From positions 48,312-112,311 of the forward strand of contig BAJA01000014.1 of the NCBI GenBank assembly GCA_000613465.1: a stretch of DNA of 64,000 nt. The letters run 5' to 3'. The stretch's first letter is position 1. The number at the start of each line of letters is the position of its first letter. The position numbers were made by a program, and so were the translations under genes. The notes beneath the pieces are model-generated. The model worked only from the letters and a program-made list of their open reading frames with translations. It was not told where the DNA came from and made no database searches. Of this stretch, positions 17,779 through 26,924 are shown piece by piece. Source of the DNA: Bacteroides nordii WAL 11050 = JCM 12987 (GTDB lineage Bacteria; Bacteroidota; Bacteroidia; Bacteroidales; Bacteroidaceae).

Positions 17779-19593
17779 TTAGTTTGTAACTATGATTTTC
17801 TCGTTTTCTCTGTTTCCGTCGGCCAGGATATAAGTGATAATGTATACGCCTGGTTGTAATGCCGGCAGATTGATTTCATTTTTCTTGGCCTGTGGATGTG
17901 AAGAGTATACCTGTGCACCCGTTAGGCTGGTGATATACAGTGCAGTCACTTCACTGTTGGTTGCGTAAGGACGTTCGATAGAAGTACCGCCACCTCCTGT
18001 CAGGTTGTTCAGGTAGTTTTCCAGATTGGAGTAGCCATTCGCACTGATTGCGCCTCCGTCTGCGGGATTGTTCTTATCCAACCCGTTGGCATCTTCCCAA
18101 CTGTCGGGGATACCGTCGCCATCTGTATCTATAGGGGCAGATTCACCGTTCTTTGGAGTAAGATCAGGCCAGGGAGTCCAGTTTTCATCAGCATCGGCAG
18201 GTTTCAGATCGTCCTGAGAGTTGATCATACCAACAAATTTTACGGTGGGAGATGCCGGTTCTGTCTTGTTCCATTTGATAGCACCTCTGTCTACGGGTGC
18301 CGATTCTCCTGCTGCTTCGGCCAGAATACGTGTGTCTACTGCGTCGAGTTTCGGCAGTTGTGCTCCGGCTTGCTTGATGACTTTATAGTAGGCTTCTTCT
18401 GCCGTTTCTATATGGAGGTCGCTGCTTGCCGAGGGGGTAGTCAGCTTTATATCGTTGATAAGGTTTGTACCCGCACGCAGGTTGACTGCTTTCTTTGAGT
18501 TGCTTCCGTCTGCATAGATCCAGTTGTCGGCGTTCACCTGCGAGTGGTCTCCTTTGTTCTTATCGTTTTTGTATTCATTGGTCTCAAATAAGTTTCCGTC
18601 AATAAACCATTCTCCTAACCCGGTAGCGCTGGAGGCGTCGTGAGAGCAATCGGCAAACCAGCGTTCCTGGAATGTATTGGTGGCAGGCCCTGGCTTATAG
18701 TAATTGTTGATGAGATTGGTGCGTGAATAAGCTCCTTCGATAATTGAATGCAGTTGCCCACCGTATAAAGCGCCTTTGTTTCCCCAGTTGAAGTGTACGT
18801 TGTTGATAATCTCCGTGTCTACAAAAGCATCGTGTCCGCTGGCAGCTTTGTCACGGGCACCATTCACCAGCGGAGTACGGCCTACACAGTGTGCAAACAG
18901 GTTGTGATGAAACGTAGAGTGTTCGCCCCCCCATTGTGCACCGTAACCGCGTGCGCCCTTATCATGTTTGGATACATAGAGCGGTTCGCTCAGGATACAC
19001 CATTGCATGGTGGTGTACTTGTTATCGTACATCGTCACGTTTTCTTCCATTGACCAGCTAAAGGAACAGTGGTCGATGATAACGTTCTCCGTATTCTCAA
19101 TTCCTAATGAGGAGTAGTTTTTACCCGACAAATCACCGGCACGGAAGCGTATGTAGCGTACAATAAAGTTTTTGCTGTGAATGTAGATATTGGCTCCCGA
19201 GATACAGATACCACCACCCGGAGCAGATTGCCCCGCAATGGTTACATTGGGTTTGGGGCATTTCAACCGCTCTTTCAGGATGATTGTGCCACCTACTTTG
19301 AAAAGAATGGTTCGCGGGGTATCGTCTCCTGTACTCAGTGCCCAGCGGAGGGTTCCTTCGATGGGCTCTTCGGTTGATAGATAGTCCTCTAAGCTTGTCA
19401 CATAATACACCTTACTACCTATGGCAGGATCTGTAGCCCGTCCGCCGGTTGCGAAGCGCCCCCAGCCTTCGGCACCCGGAAAAGCAATTTGTTGTGCACT
19501 TGCCTGTAAGCATACAGACGAAAGAGGAAGTAGCATAAGACATCCGAGTAGGGCATGCTGCCGGAGGGTTTTCCTGAGAATAATGTTCTTCAT
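17779..19593 (-). CDS. pectate lyase, polysaccharide lyase family 1 type, paralogue of the downstream gene, 604 aa
   Basis: Same architecture as the neighbour: signal peptide (to about 34), FPGAEGWGRFATGGRAT, TLRWALSTGDDTPRTILFKVGGTI, NVTIAGQSAPGGG, VIIDHCSFSWSMEENVT, FHHNLFAHCVGRTPLVNGAR, then DTDGDGIPDSWEDANGLDKNNPADGG and a C-terminal tail ending GVYIITYILADGNRENEKIIVTN. The two enzymes are clearly duplicated but well diverged, so they may differ in substrate methylation or chain position. First gene of the lyase operon; the SusC/SusD pair is convergent to it. Confidence 0.9.
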   Translation of the reverse strand: MKNIILRKTLRQHALLGCLMLLPLSSVCLQASAQQIAFPGAEGWGRFATGGRATDPAIGSKVYYVTSLEDYLSTEEPIEGTLRWALSTGDDTPRTILFKVGGTIILKERLKCPKPNVTIAGQSAPGGGICISGANIYIHSKNFIVRYIRFRAGDLSGKNYSSLGIENTENVIIDHCSFSWSMEENVTMYDNKYTTMQWCILSEPLYVSKHDKGARGYGAQWGGEHSTFHHNLFAHCVGRTPLVNGARDKAASGHDAFVDTEIINNVHFNWGNKGALYGGQLHSIIEGAYSRTNLINNYYKPGPATNTFQERWFADCSHDASSATGLGEWFIDGNLFETNEYKNDKNKGDHSQVNADNWIYADGSNSKKAVNLRAGTNLINDIKLTTPSASSDLHIETAEEAYYKVIKQAGAQLPKLDAVDTRILAEAAGESAPVDRGAIKWNKTEPASPTVKFVGMINSQDDLKPADADENWTPWPDLTPKNGESAPIDTDGDGIPDSWEDANGLDKNNPADGGAISANGYSNLENYLNNLTGGGGTSIERPYATNSEVTALYITSLTGAQVYSSHPQAKKNEINLPALQPGVYIITYILADGNRENEKIIVTN

Positions 19594-19964
19594 TCTATAT
19601 TTGGATTAATGATTTAATATTGGCTTTCAATGATAGCGCACATTCCTCTAATCAGTGGATGTTTGCGCTAATATGCGTTTCAATTATTGCTTATCCGAAT
19701 TTCTTTGCAATATTACGTGCTTTATAATGAACGCGTGTGTAATATCTGTTGTAAGTAGAGAATGACCAATATTTTCCATTCATGATCAATTATTCCACAT
19801 CCCTTTGTTTGCATATTTATCGGAATCCGAAAACGTTGGTTACATTCTCTGTGTTTCGAAAGATGGAAATCTTGAAAATACAGTCTGCTACAACAAGTAC
19901 CATGAAACAATCGGTCTGTTTATGTTCGCTTTTGTATCTCCTGATAGTTCGTCTTTGGGCAAAG
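19594..19964. other. intergenic region upstream of the pectate lyases, no gene seen
   Basis: Short overlapping frames exist on both strands but none resembles a protein. It should hold the lyase promoter (minus strand); I cannot place a convincing -7 element. GCGCACATTCCTC...GATGTTTGCGC near 19637-19672 and TATGCGTTTCAATTA echo the AAACGCAGAT word family seen at 8000-8096. Confidence 0.5.
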
Positions 19965-19980
19965 TGTTCATTTTCGGACA
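19965..19980 (+). promoter_or_regulatory. putative enhancer (activator-binding) palindrome 2
   Basis: TGTTCATTTTCGGACA, one base different from the copies at 9071 and 29563; again ends exactly 46 nt before the GG of a sigma-54-like element. Confidence 0.7.
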
Positions 19981-20023
19981 ATTGAATTTTTATTTAATTA
20001 TCAGGAAATAAGTGATTTACTTC

Positions 20024-20040
20024 TTTGGCATACGATTTGA
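20024..20040 (+). promoter_or_regulatory. sigma-54-like promoter of the ABC ATPase operon
   Basis: TTTGGCATACGATTTGA: TGGCA at -24, ten bases between GG and GA at -12. Start codon of the ATPase gene at 20094. Close match to 29622-29638. Confidence 0.7.
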
Positions 20041-20093
20041 CTATATTCCACTGATAAAATGCGAAATAATTAATACCATTAAATACTTAAGTT

Positions 20094-20759
20094 ATGATAA
20101 CATTGACTTCTCTTTCCAAAATCTATCGTACGAATGAGATTGAAACGGTAGCCCTTGAAAACGTGAATCTGACCGTGGCCCGTGGTGAGTTTCTTAGCAT
20201 TATGGGACCTTCCGGATGTGGAAAATCTACACTACTGAACATTATGGGGTTACTTGATACGCCTTCTACCGGTACGATTGAAATTAACGGTACTCATACA
20301 GAAGGGATGAAGGATAAAGAACTGGCGGCATTTCGTAACAAGACCCTTGGGTTTGTTTTTCAGTCTTTCCATTTGATAAACTCGTTGAATGTACTGGATA
20401 ATGTGGAGCTTCCGTTGCTTTATCGCCGCGTCAACAGTAGCGAGCGTAAACGTTTGGCAAAGGAAGTGCTCGAGAAAGTGGGGCTGAGTCATCGTATGAA
20501 CCATTTTCCTACGCAACTTTCCGGTGGTCAGTGTCAGCGGGTAGCTGTAGCCCGTGCTATAATCGGCAATCCTGAGATTATCCTTGCGGATGAGCCTACC
20601 GGTAACCTGGACTCAAAGATGGGAGCTGAAGTCATGGAGCTTCTTCATCGTCTCAACAAAGAAGATGGACGCACCATCGTGATGGTTACTCATAATGAAG
20701 AACAAGCTAAACAGACTTCCCGTACGGTTCGCTTCTTTGATGGCAGACAAGTGCAATAG
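20094..20759 (+). CDS. ABC transporter ATPase of the MacB/LolD type, 221 aa
   Basis: Walker A GPSGCGKST (about 38-46), Q-loop FVFQSFHLINSLNVLDNVELPL, signature LSGGQCQRVAVARA (about 141-154), Walker B EIILADEPTGNLDS, H-loop VMVTHNEEQA. Length and the long NVELPLLYRR region match the MacB/LolD/FtsE group, whose ATPases drive FtsX-type permeases as mechanotransmission pumps. It precedes the GIN-domain protein and four such permeases. Probably the single ATPase serving all of them. Confidence 0.93.
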   Translation: MITLTSLSKIYRTNEIETVALENVNLTVARGEFLSIMGPSGCGKSTLLNIMGLLDTPSTGTIEINGTHTEGMKDKELAAFRNKTLGFVFQSFHLINSLNVLDNVELPLLYRRVNSSERKRLAKEVLEKVGLSHRMNHFPTQLSGGQCQRVAVARAIIGNPEIILADEPTGNLDSKMGAEVMELLHRLNKEDGRTIVMVTHNEEQAKQTSRTVRFFDGRQVQ

Positions 20760-20836
20760 ACATTATAATGATATTGAGACTTAACTAAATATTCTGCATT
20801 CTCACTTTTTATAACTTAAAGAAATCATATACGACA

Positions 20837-21445
20837 ATGAAAACAAGTCTATCCATATTTACTATCGCACTCATGCTGGGGATTCTTTTTTCTCCTTTAC
20901 GGGCACAGTCTAATAAAAAAGTGATCCGCAATGAAGCGGTTACCGACTTCTCTTCCATCCGCCTGCAGGCAGTGGGCGATATCTTTTTTACCCAGTCAGA
21001 TGATTACTCTCTACGTGTTGAAGGCCCGGAGGAGTATGTGAAGAAAGTTACTGTTACAGTAAAGGATGGTAAGCTCGTCCTCAGTTATAAGCAAAAAAAC
21101 AATGATTCAAAGAAGCTAAAATATTATATCTCTGCTCCGGACTTGTCTCGCGTTGACGTTGAGGGTGTTGGATCTTTCCGCTGCGAGAAGAAACTAAAAC
21201 TGAAGAATCTGGAGTTGAATATGACTGGTGTTGGTTCTATAAATATAGCTGATCTGGAATGCAAAACCCTTCGTACCCGTCTTGAAGGAGTAGGAAAGGT
21301 GAATGTGCATGTAAACTGTGTTAACCTCATAGCCAATGCTGATGGTGTAGGGCATATGATTTTGTCCGGATATGCCAAAACTACTAAAATTACGAAAGAC
21401 GGTATTGGTGGGGTAAATACCCGGAATCTGGAAACAGGAGAATAA
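20837..21445 (+). CDS. secreted GIN-domain (DUF2807) protein, 202 aa
   Basis: Signal peptide (about 1-23, ending RAQS), then a single right-handed beta-solenoid-like GIN domain: FSSIRLQAVGDIFFTQSDDYSLRVEGPEEYVKKVTVTVKDGKLVL, with repeated D/E-GVG-S/K units (VEGVGSF, MTGVGSI, LEGVGKV, ADGVGHM, KDGIGGV). Function of this family is unknown; it is common near Bacteroidetes efflux and adhesin genes. Its place between the ATPase and the permeases suggests a periplasmic or surface accessory of the transporter. No lipobox cysteine, so it is probably soluble. Confidence 0.85.
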   Translation: MKTSLSIFTIALMLGILFSPLRAQSNKKVIRNEAVTDFSSIRLQAVGDIFFTQSDDYSLRVEGPEEYVKKVTVTVKDGKLVLSYKQKNNDSKKLKYYISAPDLSRVDVEGVGSFRCEKKLKLKNLELNMTGVGSINIADLECKTLRTRLEGVGKVNVHVNCVNLIANADGVGHMILSGYAKTTKITKDGIGGVNTRNLETGE

Positions 21446-21603
21446 GAGATAAGGAGATTTACGATTGGACGATTGACGATTTACGATTGAAGAGTTACTA
21501 AGTAAATGGTCGACTGTCTGATTAATAAAAGTAATTTCAATCGTAAATCGTCAATCGTCCAATCGTAAATCTTTTAATTTGTCTAATCGTAAATATCTTC
21601 AAG
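21446..21603. repeat. long reiterated-word hairpin (AATCGTAAATCGTC family), copy preceding permease pair 1
   Basis: A perfect 37-bp inverted repeat: left arm 21455-21491, right arm 21536-21572, loop 44 nt. Both arms are built from the words GATTTACGATT and GGACGATTGAC. A further TCTAATCGTAAAT follows at 21579-21594. A related element precedes permease pair 2 (24151-24294), and a one-armed copy lies in the leader of the adaptor gene (9152-9178). Confidence 0.85.
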
Positions 21604-22896
21604 ATGATTAAACTATATTTCAAACAAGCGTTGGCACAATTGCGCCAGCAACCTATTATAAGTCTGGTCAGTGTACTGGGTACGGCGCTTGCTATTTTCC
21701 TCATAATGCTGGTGGTGATGATTCAGCAGGTGAAGGTAGCCCCTTTTTCTCCGGAAAGCAACAGGGATCGTTTCCTGCACTTTGCCTTTATGAGTATCAG
21801 TAACAAGGAGTGGGGAGACGGTACCAGCAACGGACCTATGAGCGAACAAACTGCAAAAGCTTGCTTTAAGTCACTTACCACCCCCGAGGCAGTTACTGTT
21901 TATTGTTGTGCGGCAATAACTACTCCCGCTTCTGTGCCGGGTAGTCCTGCCGTTAGTATTGACTTACGACAGACTGACAATACTTTCTGGCAGGTGTTCG
22001 ATTTTGCATTTGTTGCCGGTAAGCCTTATGACCAGGCTACTTTTGATTCCGGCCGGCCTGTGGCTGTGTTGACAGAGAGTGTTTCCCGTGCTCTGTTTGG
22101 GACAACTGAGTCCGTTGGATATGAATTTCTTTTAAATCATGCTCCCTATAAAGTAGTGGGGATAGTGAAAGATGTTTCTACTTTGGCAAGTTCTTCATAC
22201 GGACAAGTGTGGATCCCTTATACTTCGACAGATTTGGCCAAAGATACATGGAGTGATAGTCATATGGGAATGATGAGTGTAACGATTCTGGCACAAAGCC
22301 GGGATGACTTTGAGCGCATTCGTGAAGAGGTTAAGAAAATGCAGCAGCAGTATAATCATTTGTTGGCCGAAAGTGGTTATGAGTTAATTTATCGCAATCG
22401 TCCGTACGATCAGGAGAAGCAGGCTATAGCTTTTGCTGCCAACTGGGAGCCTGATGTAAAGGCTGCCCGCCGACAGCGAATTATTATTTTCGTTATCCTG
22501 CTGTTGGTGCCTGCCATTAATCTAAGTAGTATGACTCAAAGCCGTTTGCGTCAGCGTGTTTCTGAAATAGGTGTACGTCGTGCTTTTGGAAGTACACGTA
22601 CGGAGATGATGGGGCAGATTGTAATGGAGAACCTGATAGTAACTCTGTTTGCCGGTTTGGTAGGTTTACTTTTCAGTGTATTGTTTGCCTATCTGGGAAA
22701 CAGTTTACTATTTGCCCAAGCTTATAGTACTACGCTCAATCCACCCGAAGTAAATGCCTCTATCCTGCTACAACCTTCTACATTTATGTATGCTTTGCTT
22801 TTCTGTTTTATACTTAACTTCCTGAGTACCGGCCTGCCGGCATGGAAAGCGTCACGTACCAGTATTGTAAATGCTTTGGGAGGTAGAAATCATTAA
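21604..22896 (+). CDS. FtsX/MacB-type ABC permease, type A of pair 1, 430 aa
   Basis: N-terminal membrane segment (about 18-40; SLVSVLGTALAIFLIMLVVMI), a large periplasmic domain (about 45-295), and a C-terminal FtsX domain with three membrane segments containing ILLLVPAINLSSMTQSRLRQRVSEIGVRRAFGSTRTEMMGQIVMENL. This is the MacB-type fold that works with a MacB-like ATPase. It is a paralogue of the protein at 24295 (shared SMTQSR/GLTQSR...EIGVR.AFG motif and matching periplasmic motifs). The next gene follows after 12 nt. Confidence 0.9.
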   Translation: MIKLYFKQALAQLRQQPIISLVSVLGTALAIFLIMLVVMIQQVKVAPFSPESNRDRFLHFAFMSISNKEWGDGTSNGPMSEQTAKACFKSLTTPEAVTVYCCAAITTPASVPGSPAVSIDLRQTDNTFWQVFDFAFVAGKPYDQATFDSGRPVAVLTESVSRALFGTTESVGYEFLLNHAPYKVVGIVKDVSTLASSSYGQVWIPYTSTDLAKDTWSDSHMGMMSVTILAQSRDDFERIREEVKKMQQQYNHLLAESGYELIYRNRPYDQEKQAIAFAANWEPDVKAARRQRIIIFVILLLVPAINLSSMTQSRLRQRVSEIGVRRAFGSTRTEMMGQIVMENLIVTLFAGLVGLLFSVLFAYLGNSLLFAQAYSTTLNPPEVNASILLQPSTFMYALLFCFILNFLSTGLPAWKASRTSIVNALGGRNH

Positions 22897-22908
22897 ACCG
22901 AATGAACG

Positions 22909-24150
22909 ATGAATAAAAAACTATTTACACAAATAAAAAATGAGTGGCATTCCAATCTTTGGATAGCTACAGAGTTACTATTGGTAAGTGTGGTGATGTG
23001 GTATGTTGTGGATTATATCTATGTTCAGTATCGTGTGTACAACGAGCCACATGGGTTCGACATCTCTCATTGTTATCTCGTAAGCATGGGCGGACTTACA
23101 GATAAAAGTCCTGACTTTATTCCGAATGATACATTGATTGCCGATGAAATAGAAGAGTTGGTGAATCGTATCGCCCGTCGTCCGGAGGTAGAAGCTGTAA
23201 GTTTGTCCCAGAATTCTTATCCTTATAATGGAAGCAATAGCGGCATTTATGTAAGGTATGATACACTTCAATCCTACGGATACGTAGTGCGCCGTCTGGT
23301 AACTCCGGATTTCCTACGGGTATTCCGCTATGAGGGGACACGCGGAGAAACACCGGAGCAATTGGCAGAAATGCTGACTAAAGAGAACTTTCTGGCATCT
23401 GATAATCTATATGAGAGAAAATATAATATTAAATTAACCTCATTGGTAGGTAAACAGTTTTATTTGTGGGGTGATACTACGAAAACTTACAATCTGGCTG
23501 CTTCTTTGAAACCGATACGCTACTCGGATCACGATCAGGCTTTATTCTCCTACTGTATGCTTTATCAGTTATCGAGGAGTTGGTATGATACTCATTTAGA
23601 AGTATGTATACGTGTAAAGGAAAATCAGGATATAGACTTTATCAATCGTCTTAAAGCTGACAGTGAGAAGCAGTTGCGTGTGGGAAATGTTTTCATAGCC
23701 GATATTCGTTCTTTTGCAGACATTCGCCGCAATTTTGAACAGAGCTCTATGAGTGAGTTGCGTAATTATGTTTCTGGTATGGTTTTTCTGCTACTGAATA
23801 TCTTTCTGGGATTGTTGGGTACCTTCTGGTTCCGTACGCAACAACGCCGGAGTGAGATTGCTTTGCACAAGGCTCTGGGAGGAACAAACCGTACCATCTT
23901 TAATCGTCTGCTGACAGAAGGATTGCTGCTGCTTGTGATAGCTACTGTACCTGCCATTGTTATCGACTGGAATTTGGCGCATGCCGAACTGAACTCATGG
24001 ATGAATGGTACTACCCTTGAAACCGGACGTTTCATAATTACCACAGTTCTTACATTTGTTCTCATTACCTTAATGATTGTGACCGGTATTGGTATTCCGG
24101 CGCGTAAAGCGATGAAGATACAGCCGGCAGAGGCACTGAGGGAAGAATAA
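22909..24150 (+). CDS. FtsX/MacB-type ABC permease, type B of pair 1, 413 aa
   Basis: N-terminal membrane segment (about 17-38; LWIATELLLVSVVMWYVVDYIYV), periplasmic domain with SHCYLVSMGGLTDKSPDF, and the C-terminal FtsX domain (LGLLGTFWFRTQQRRSEIALHKALGGTNRTIFNRLLTEG, ending GIPARKAMKIQPAEALREE). It is a paralogue of the protein at 25589, which ends the same way (PARQAMGIQPVEALREE). Types A and B probably form a heterodimer on one ATPase dimer; this is inferred from their strict pairing. Confidence 0.9.
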   Translation: MNKKLFTQIKNEWHSNLWIATELLLVSVVMWYVVDYIYVQYRVYNEPHGFDISHCYLVSMGGLTDKSPDFIPNDTLIADEIEELVNRIARRPEVEAVSLSQNSYPYNGSNSGIYVRYDTLQSYGYVVRRLVTPDFLRVFRYEGTRGETPEQLAEMLTKENFLASDNLYERKYNIKLTSLVGKQFYLWGDTTKTYNLAASLKPIRYSDHDQALFSYCMLYQLSRSWYDTHLEVCIRVKENQDIDFINRLKADSEKQLRVGNVFIADIRSFADIRRNFEQSSMSELRNYVSGMVFLLLNIFLGLLGTFWFRTQQRRSEIALHKALGGTNRTIFNRLLTEGLLLLVIATVPAIVIDWNLAHAELNSWMNGTTLETGRFIITTVLTFVLITLMIVTGIGIPARKAMKIQPAEALREE

Positions 24151-24294
24151 AGGGATTTACGATTGGACGATTGACAATTTACGATTAAAGTTACTGAATA
24201 AATTGTTTAATCGTCTGATTCCCCTCCCTATAACTGAAAGTAATCCCAATTGTAAAATCGTCAATCGTCTAATCGTCTAATCGTCAATTATTTC
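24151..24294. repeat. reiterated-word hairpin (AATCGTAAATCGTC family), copy preceding permease pair 2
   Basis: Left arm GATTTACGATTGGACGATTG (from 24155) and right arm of ATCGTC words (24248-24290: AAAATCGTCAATCGTCTAAT, then two more units), loop about 60 nt. More diverged than the copy at 21455-21572 and located at the same place relative to the permease pair. Confidence 0.8.
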
Positions 24295-25583
24295 ATGTTT
24301 AAACAACATTTCAAACAAGCCTTTCATTTGCTGCTGGAGAATAAGCTGCTCTCTGCAATCAGTATTGCCGGTACGGCACTTGCTATTTCAGTGGTGATGG
24401 TGATTATCATTTTGTTGTATGCTAAGACAACAAATTATGAACCGGAAACAAACCGTGATCGTACGTTGTATGTGAAATGGTCCAGTGTTTATGAAAAAGA
24501 GAATAAAGATGCACGTAATTATAGCCGGGTATCTCTCTATGATATACAACAACTATTTTATCCGCTGACAACTGCAGAAGCAGTAACAGCTATTTGTGAA
24601 TATGGACGTATGTTGGCTGCTGTTCCGGGTGGAGGAGAGGAGATTAATTGTCAGTCACTTTATACCGATGCTGCCTTCTGGCGTGTATTTGAATTTGGTT
24701 TTCTTGCCGGAAAACCCTATGATGAGGCTGCTTTTAAGTCCGGATTGAAACAAACCGTCATATGTGAAAGTGTAGCCCGCCGTTTGTTTGGTGGAGTAGA
24801 AGAAGCTGTGGGACGTCGTCTGGAACTAAACTTTGTAGAGTTCGCCATTTGCGGGGTGGTACGCGATGTGAGCAAGTTTGCTGAGCAGAGCTACTCTGAA
24901 ATATGGGTACCTTATACTACTAATAGTGATATTAGCCGTATTGATCTTTCGGGATGGACAAAGGGGCATACAGGCGGTTTTCAGTGTTTTATTCTGGCAC
25001 ATTCCTCTGCCGATTTTCCTGAGATACTCAAAGAAGTAGACGTGAACCTGGCTAAGCTGAATAGTAATGATCGGGAGATGCAACTGGATTTATTGGGACA
25101 GCCCGATACTTTTTTCGTTCAGATGCTTCATAAGTATGCAAATGGTGGTGTTCCGGGGCAGGAGGTCATAATCCGCTATATTATTATTGTGATTGTCATT
25201 CTGCTTGTTCCCGCCATTAATTTGTCAGGACTGACACAGAGCCGGATGCGTAAACGTCTTTCGGAGATTGGAGTACGAAAAGCTTTCGGGGCTACCCGTT
25301 CGGGATTGCTCTGGCAAGTTCTTACCGAGAATTTGTACTTACGCTGATCGGGGGATTAGTAGGATTGTTGTTCTCTTATTTTGCTCTTTGGCTACTGGCA
25401 GACTGGTTGTTGGCATCTGAGTTGTCGGATGGTGGAACGGCAACAATGAATGCTTCTATGATAAGTCCGTGGATATTCTTTGTGGCACTTCTTTTCTGTC
25501 TGGTTCTCAACTTACTTTCTGCAGGGATTCCGGCAGAGCGGGTGGCTCGTACAACCATTGTCAATGCATTAAATGAAAGGTAA
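24295..25583 (+). CDS. FtsX/MacB-type ABC permease, type A of pair 2, broken by one frameshift near 25335
   Basis: First frame 24295-25347, second open to 25583. Adding one G to TTGTACTTACG restores ENLVLTLIGGLVGLLFSYFALWLL and gives about 428 residues, the length of the paralogue at 21604. N-terminal membrane segment (AISIAGTALAISVVMVIIILLYA), periplasmic domain, FtsX domain with ILLVPAINLSGLTQSRMRKRLSEIGVRKAFG. The break is at a GG/G step, probably a sequence error. The type B partner follows after 5 nt. Confidence 0.85.
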
Positions 25584-25588
25584 TCAAT

Positions 25589-26839
25589 ATGTTCAAGCAC
25601 ATCTTTACAATAATATGGAACAATCGGCGGCATAATGGATGGTTGATAGCCGGGTTGTTTGTTATTTCCACTTGCATGTGGTATGCGGTAGATTACGTTT
25701 ATGTTATTACCGTTAATCAAACCCGTCCTTTGGGATTCAACTGGCACAATGTATATGCTCTCAATATCGGTGTACTCACTCCCGAAAGTGCAAAATTTCT
25801 TTCGGACAGTCGCCATACAAAGAATGCTACAGATGATTTTTATGCATTCATAGACCGTTTGGAACACCATCCGGCGGTGGAATCTGTTTGCTATACAAAC
25901 ATGCATAAACACTATGTCTGGATGAACCAAACAGCTTCACTTGTGCATGATACAATTACCTGTAATAGTTATATGCGTGGCGTTAGTTCGGATTATTTCC
26001 GGGTATTCGGAGTGAAAGGAGCTGATGGGAGTTCTCCGGAACAATTGTCTGGTAAAGCAAATTTTACGGATATTATTATAACGGATAATCTGGCCAGGAG
26101 ACTTTTTCCGGATCGTCCTGCTGTGGGCGAATGGGTAAAGAATAATTTGAACGGAGACAGCGTACGTATAGCGGCTGTATGTGAAAGCCAAAAGTACAAT
26201 GAATTTACTGCCCATCAGTCGGCTACTTATATTCCGTTGATTTACACGAAAAAAAATCCTTTCTATTACCTGAATGCTCCTTATTTAGGTGTTTACATCC
26301 GGGTACGTCCTGATTCCGACGGAGAAGATTTTATTCGTAAGTTCCGTAAAGAGATGCGCGAACAATTGATGATAGGAAATTTCTATCTTGGAGATATGCG
26401 CTCGATGAGTGATTATAGAAATATACAGTTGAAAGAGCCTCGCAATGATTTGTATACCTACCTTTCAGTGGCTATATTCTTTTTGATGAATGCTTTTCTT
26501 ACTGTGCTGGGTACTTTTTGGTTCCGTACCCAACAACGCCGTTCGGAACTGGGGTTACGTGTAGCATTAGGCAGTACCAGGGTAAGTCTGCGTAAACTCC
26601 TTTTAGGTGAAGGATTGTTTTTATTGACTTTGGCGTTTATTCCGGCAATAATCGTGGGAGCTAATTTAGGCTTTGCGGAAATTGTTTCCGATTATCCTGT
26701 AGAGTTTACGTTACTTCGCTTTCTGGCAGGTATGTTTGTTACTTATATCTTGTTGGCTATTACCGTATTTATAGCTGTCTGGCTCCCTGCCCGGCAGGCA
26801 ATGGGTATTCAACCGGTGGAAGCTTTGCGTGAAGAGTGA
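25589..26839 (+). CDS. FtsX/MacB-type ABC permease, type B of pair 2, 416 aa
   Basis: Same layout as the protein at 22909: N-terminal segment GWLIAGLFVISTCMWYAVDYVYV, periplasmic domain with WHNVYALNIGVLTPES, and LTVLGTFWFRTQQRRSELGLRVALGSTRVSLRKLLLGEG in the FtsX domain. Last permease gene of the operon. Diverged from the pair-1 copy, which suggests an old duplication and perhaps different cargo. Confidence 0.9.
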   Translation: MFKHIFTIIWNNRRHNGWLIAGLFVISTCMWYAVDYVYVITVNQTRPLGFNWHNVYALNIGVLTPESAKFLSDSRHTKNATDDFYAFIDRLEHHPAVESVCYTNMHKHYVWMNQTASLVHDTITCNSYMRGVSSDYFRVFGVKGADGSSPEQLSGKANFTDIIITDNLARRLFPDRPAVGEWVKNNLNGDSVRIAAVCESQKYNEFTAHQSATYIPLIYTKKNPFYYLNAPYLGVYIRVRPDSDGEDFIRKFRKEMREQLMIGNFYLGDMRSMSDYRNIQLKEPRNDLYTYLSVAIFFLMNAFLTVLGTFWFRTQQRRSELGLRVALGSTRVSLRKLLLGEGLFLLTLAFIPAIIVGANLGFAEIVSDYPVEFTLLRFLAGMFVTYILLAITVFIAVWLPARQAMGIQPVEALREE

Positions 26840-26859
26840 AAATTAAATTATATATCTGC

Positions 26860-26888
26860 GTTGCTTTCAAGATAATAGCGTATATTTG
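26860..26888 (+). promoter_or_regulatory. promoter of the sensor kinase gene
   Basis: GTTG (26860-26863), 17 nt, TATATTTG (26881-26888), 36 nt before the start at 26925. The kinase may therefore also be transcribed from the housekeeping sigma factor, apart from the sigma-54-like operon. Confidence 0.5.
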
Positions 26889-26924
26889 TGCGCACAATCG
26901 TGAAACAACGCAGTATTTAATTCT

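Noticed and set aside
19722..19985. Small frames upstream of the pectate lyases as remnants of a gene
   Set aside because: Frames on both strands are about 60 codons, mutually overlapping, and show no recognisable protein sequence.
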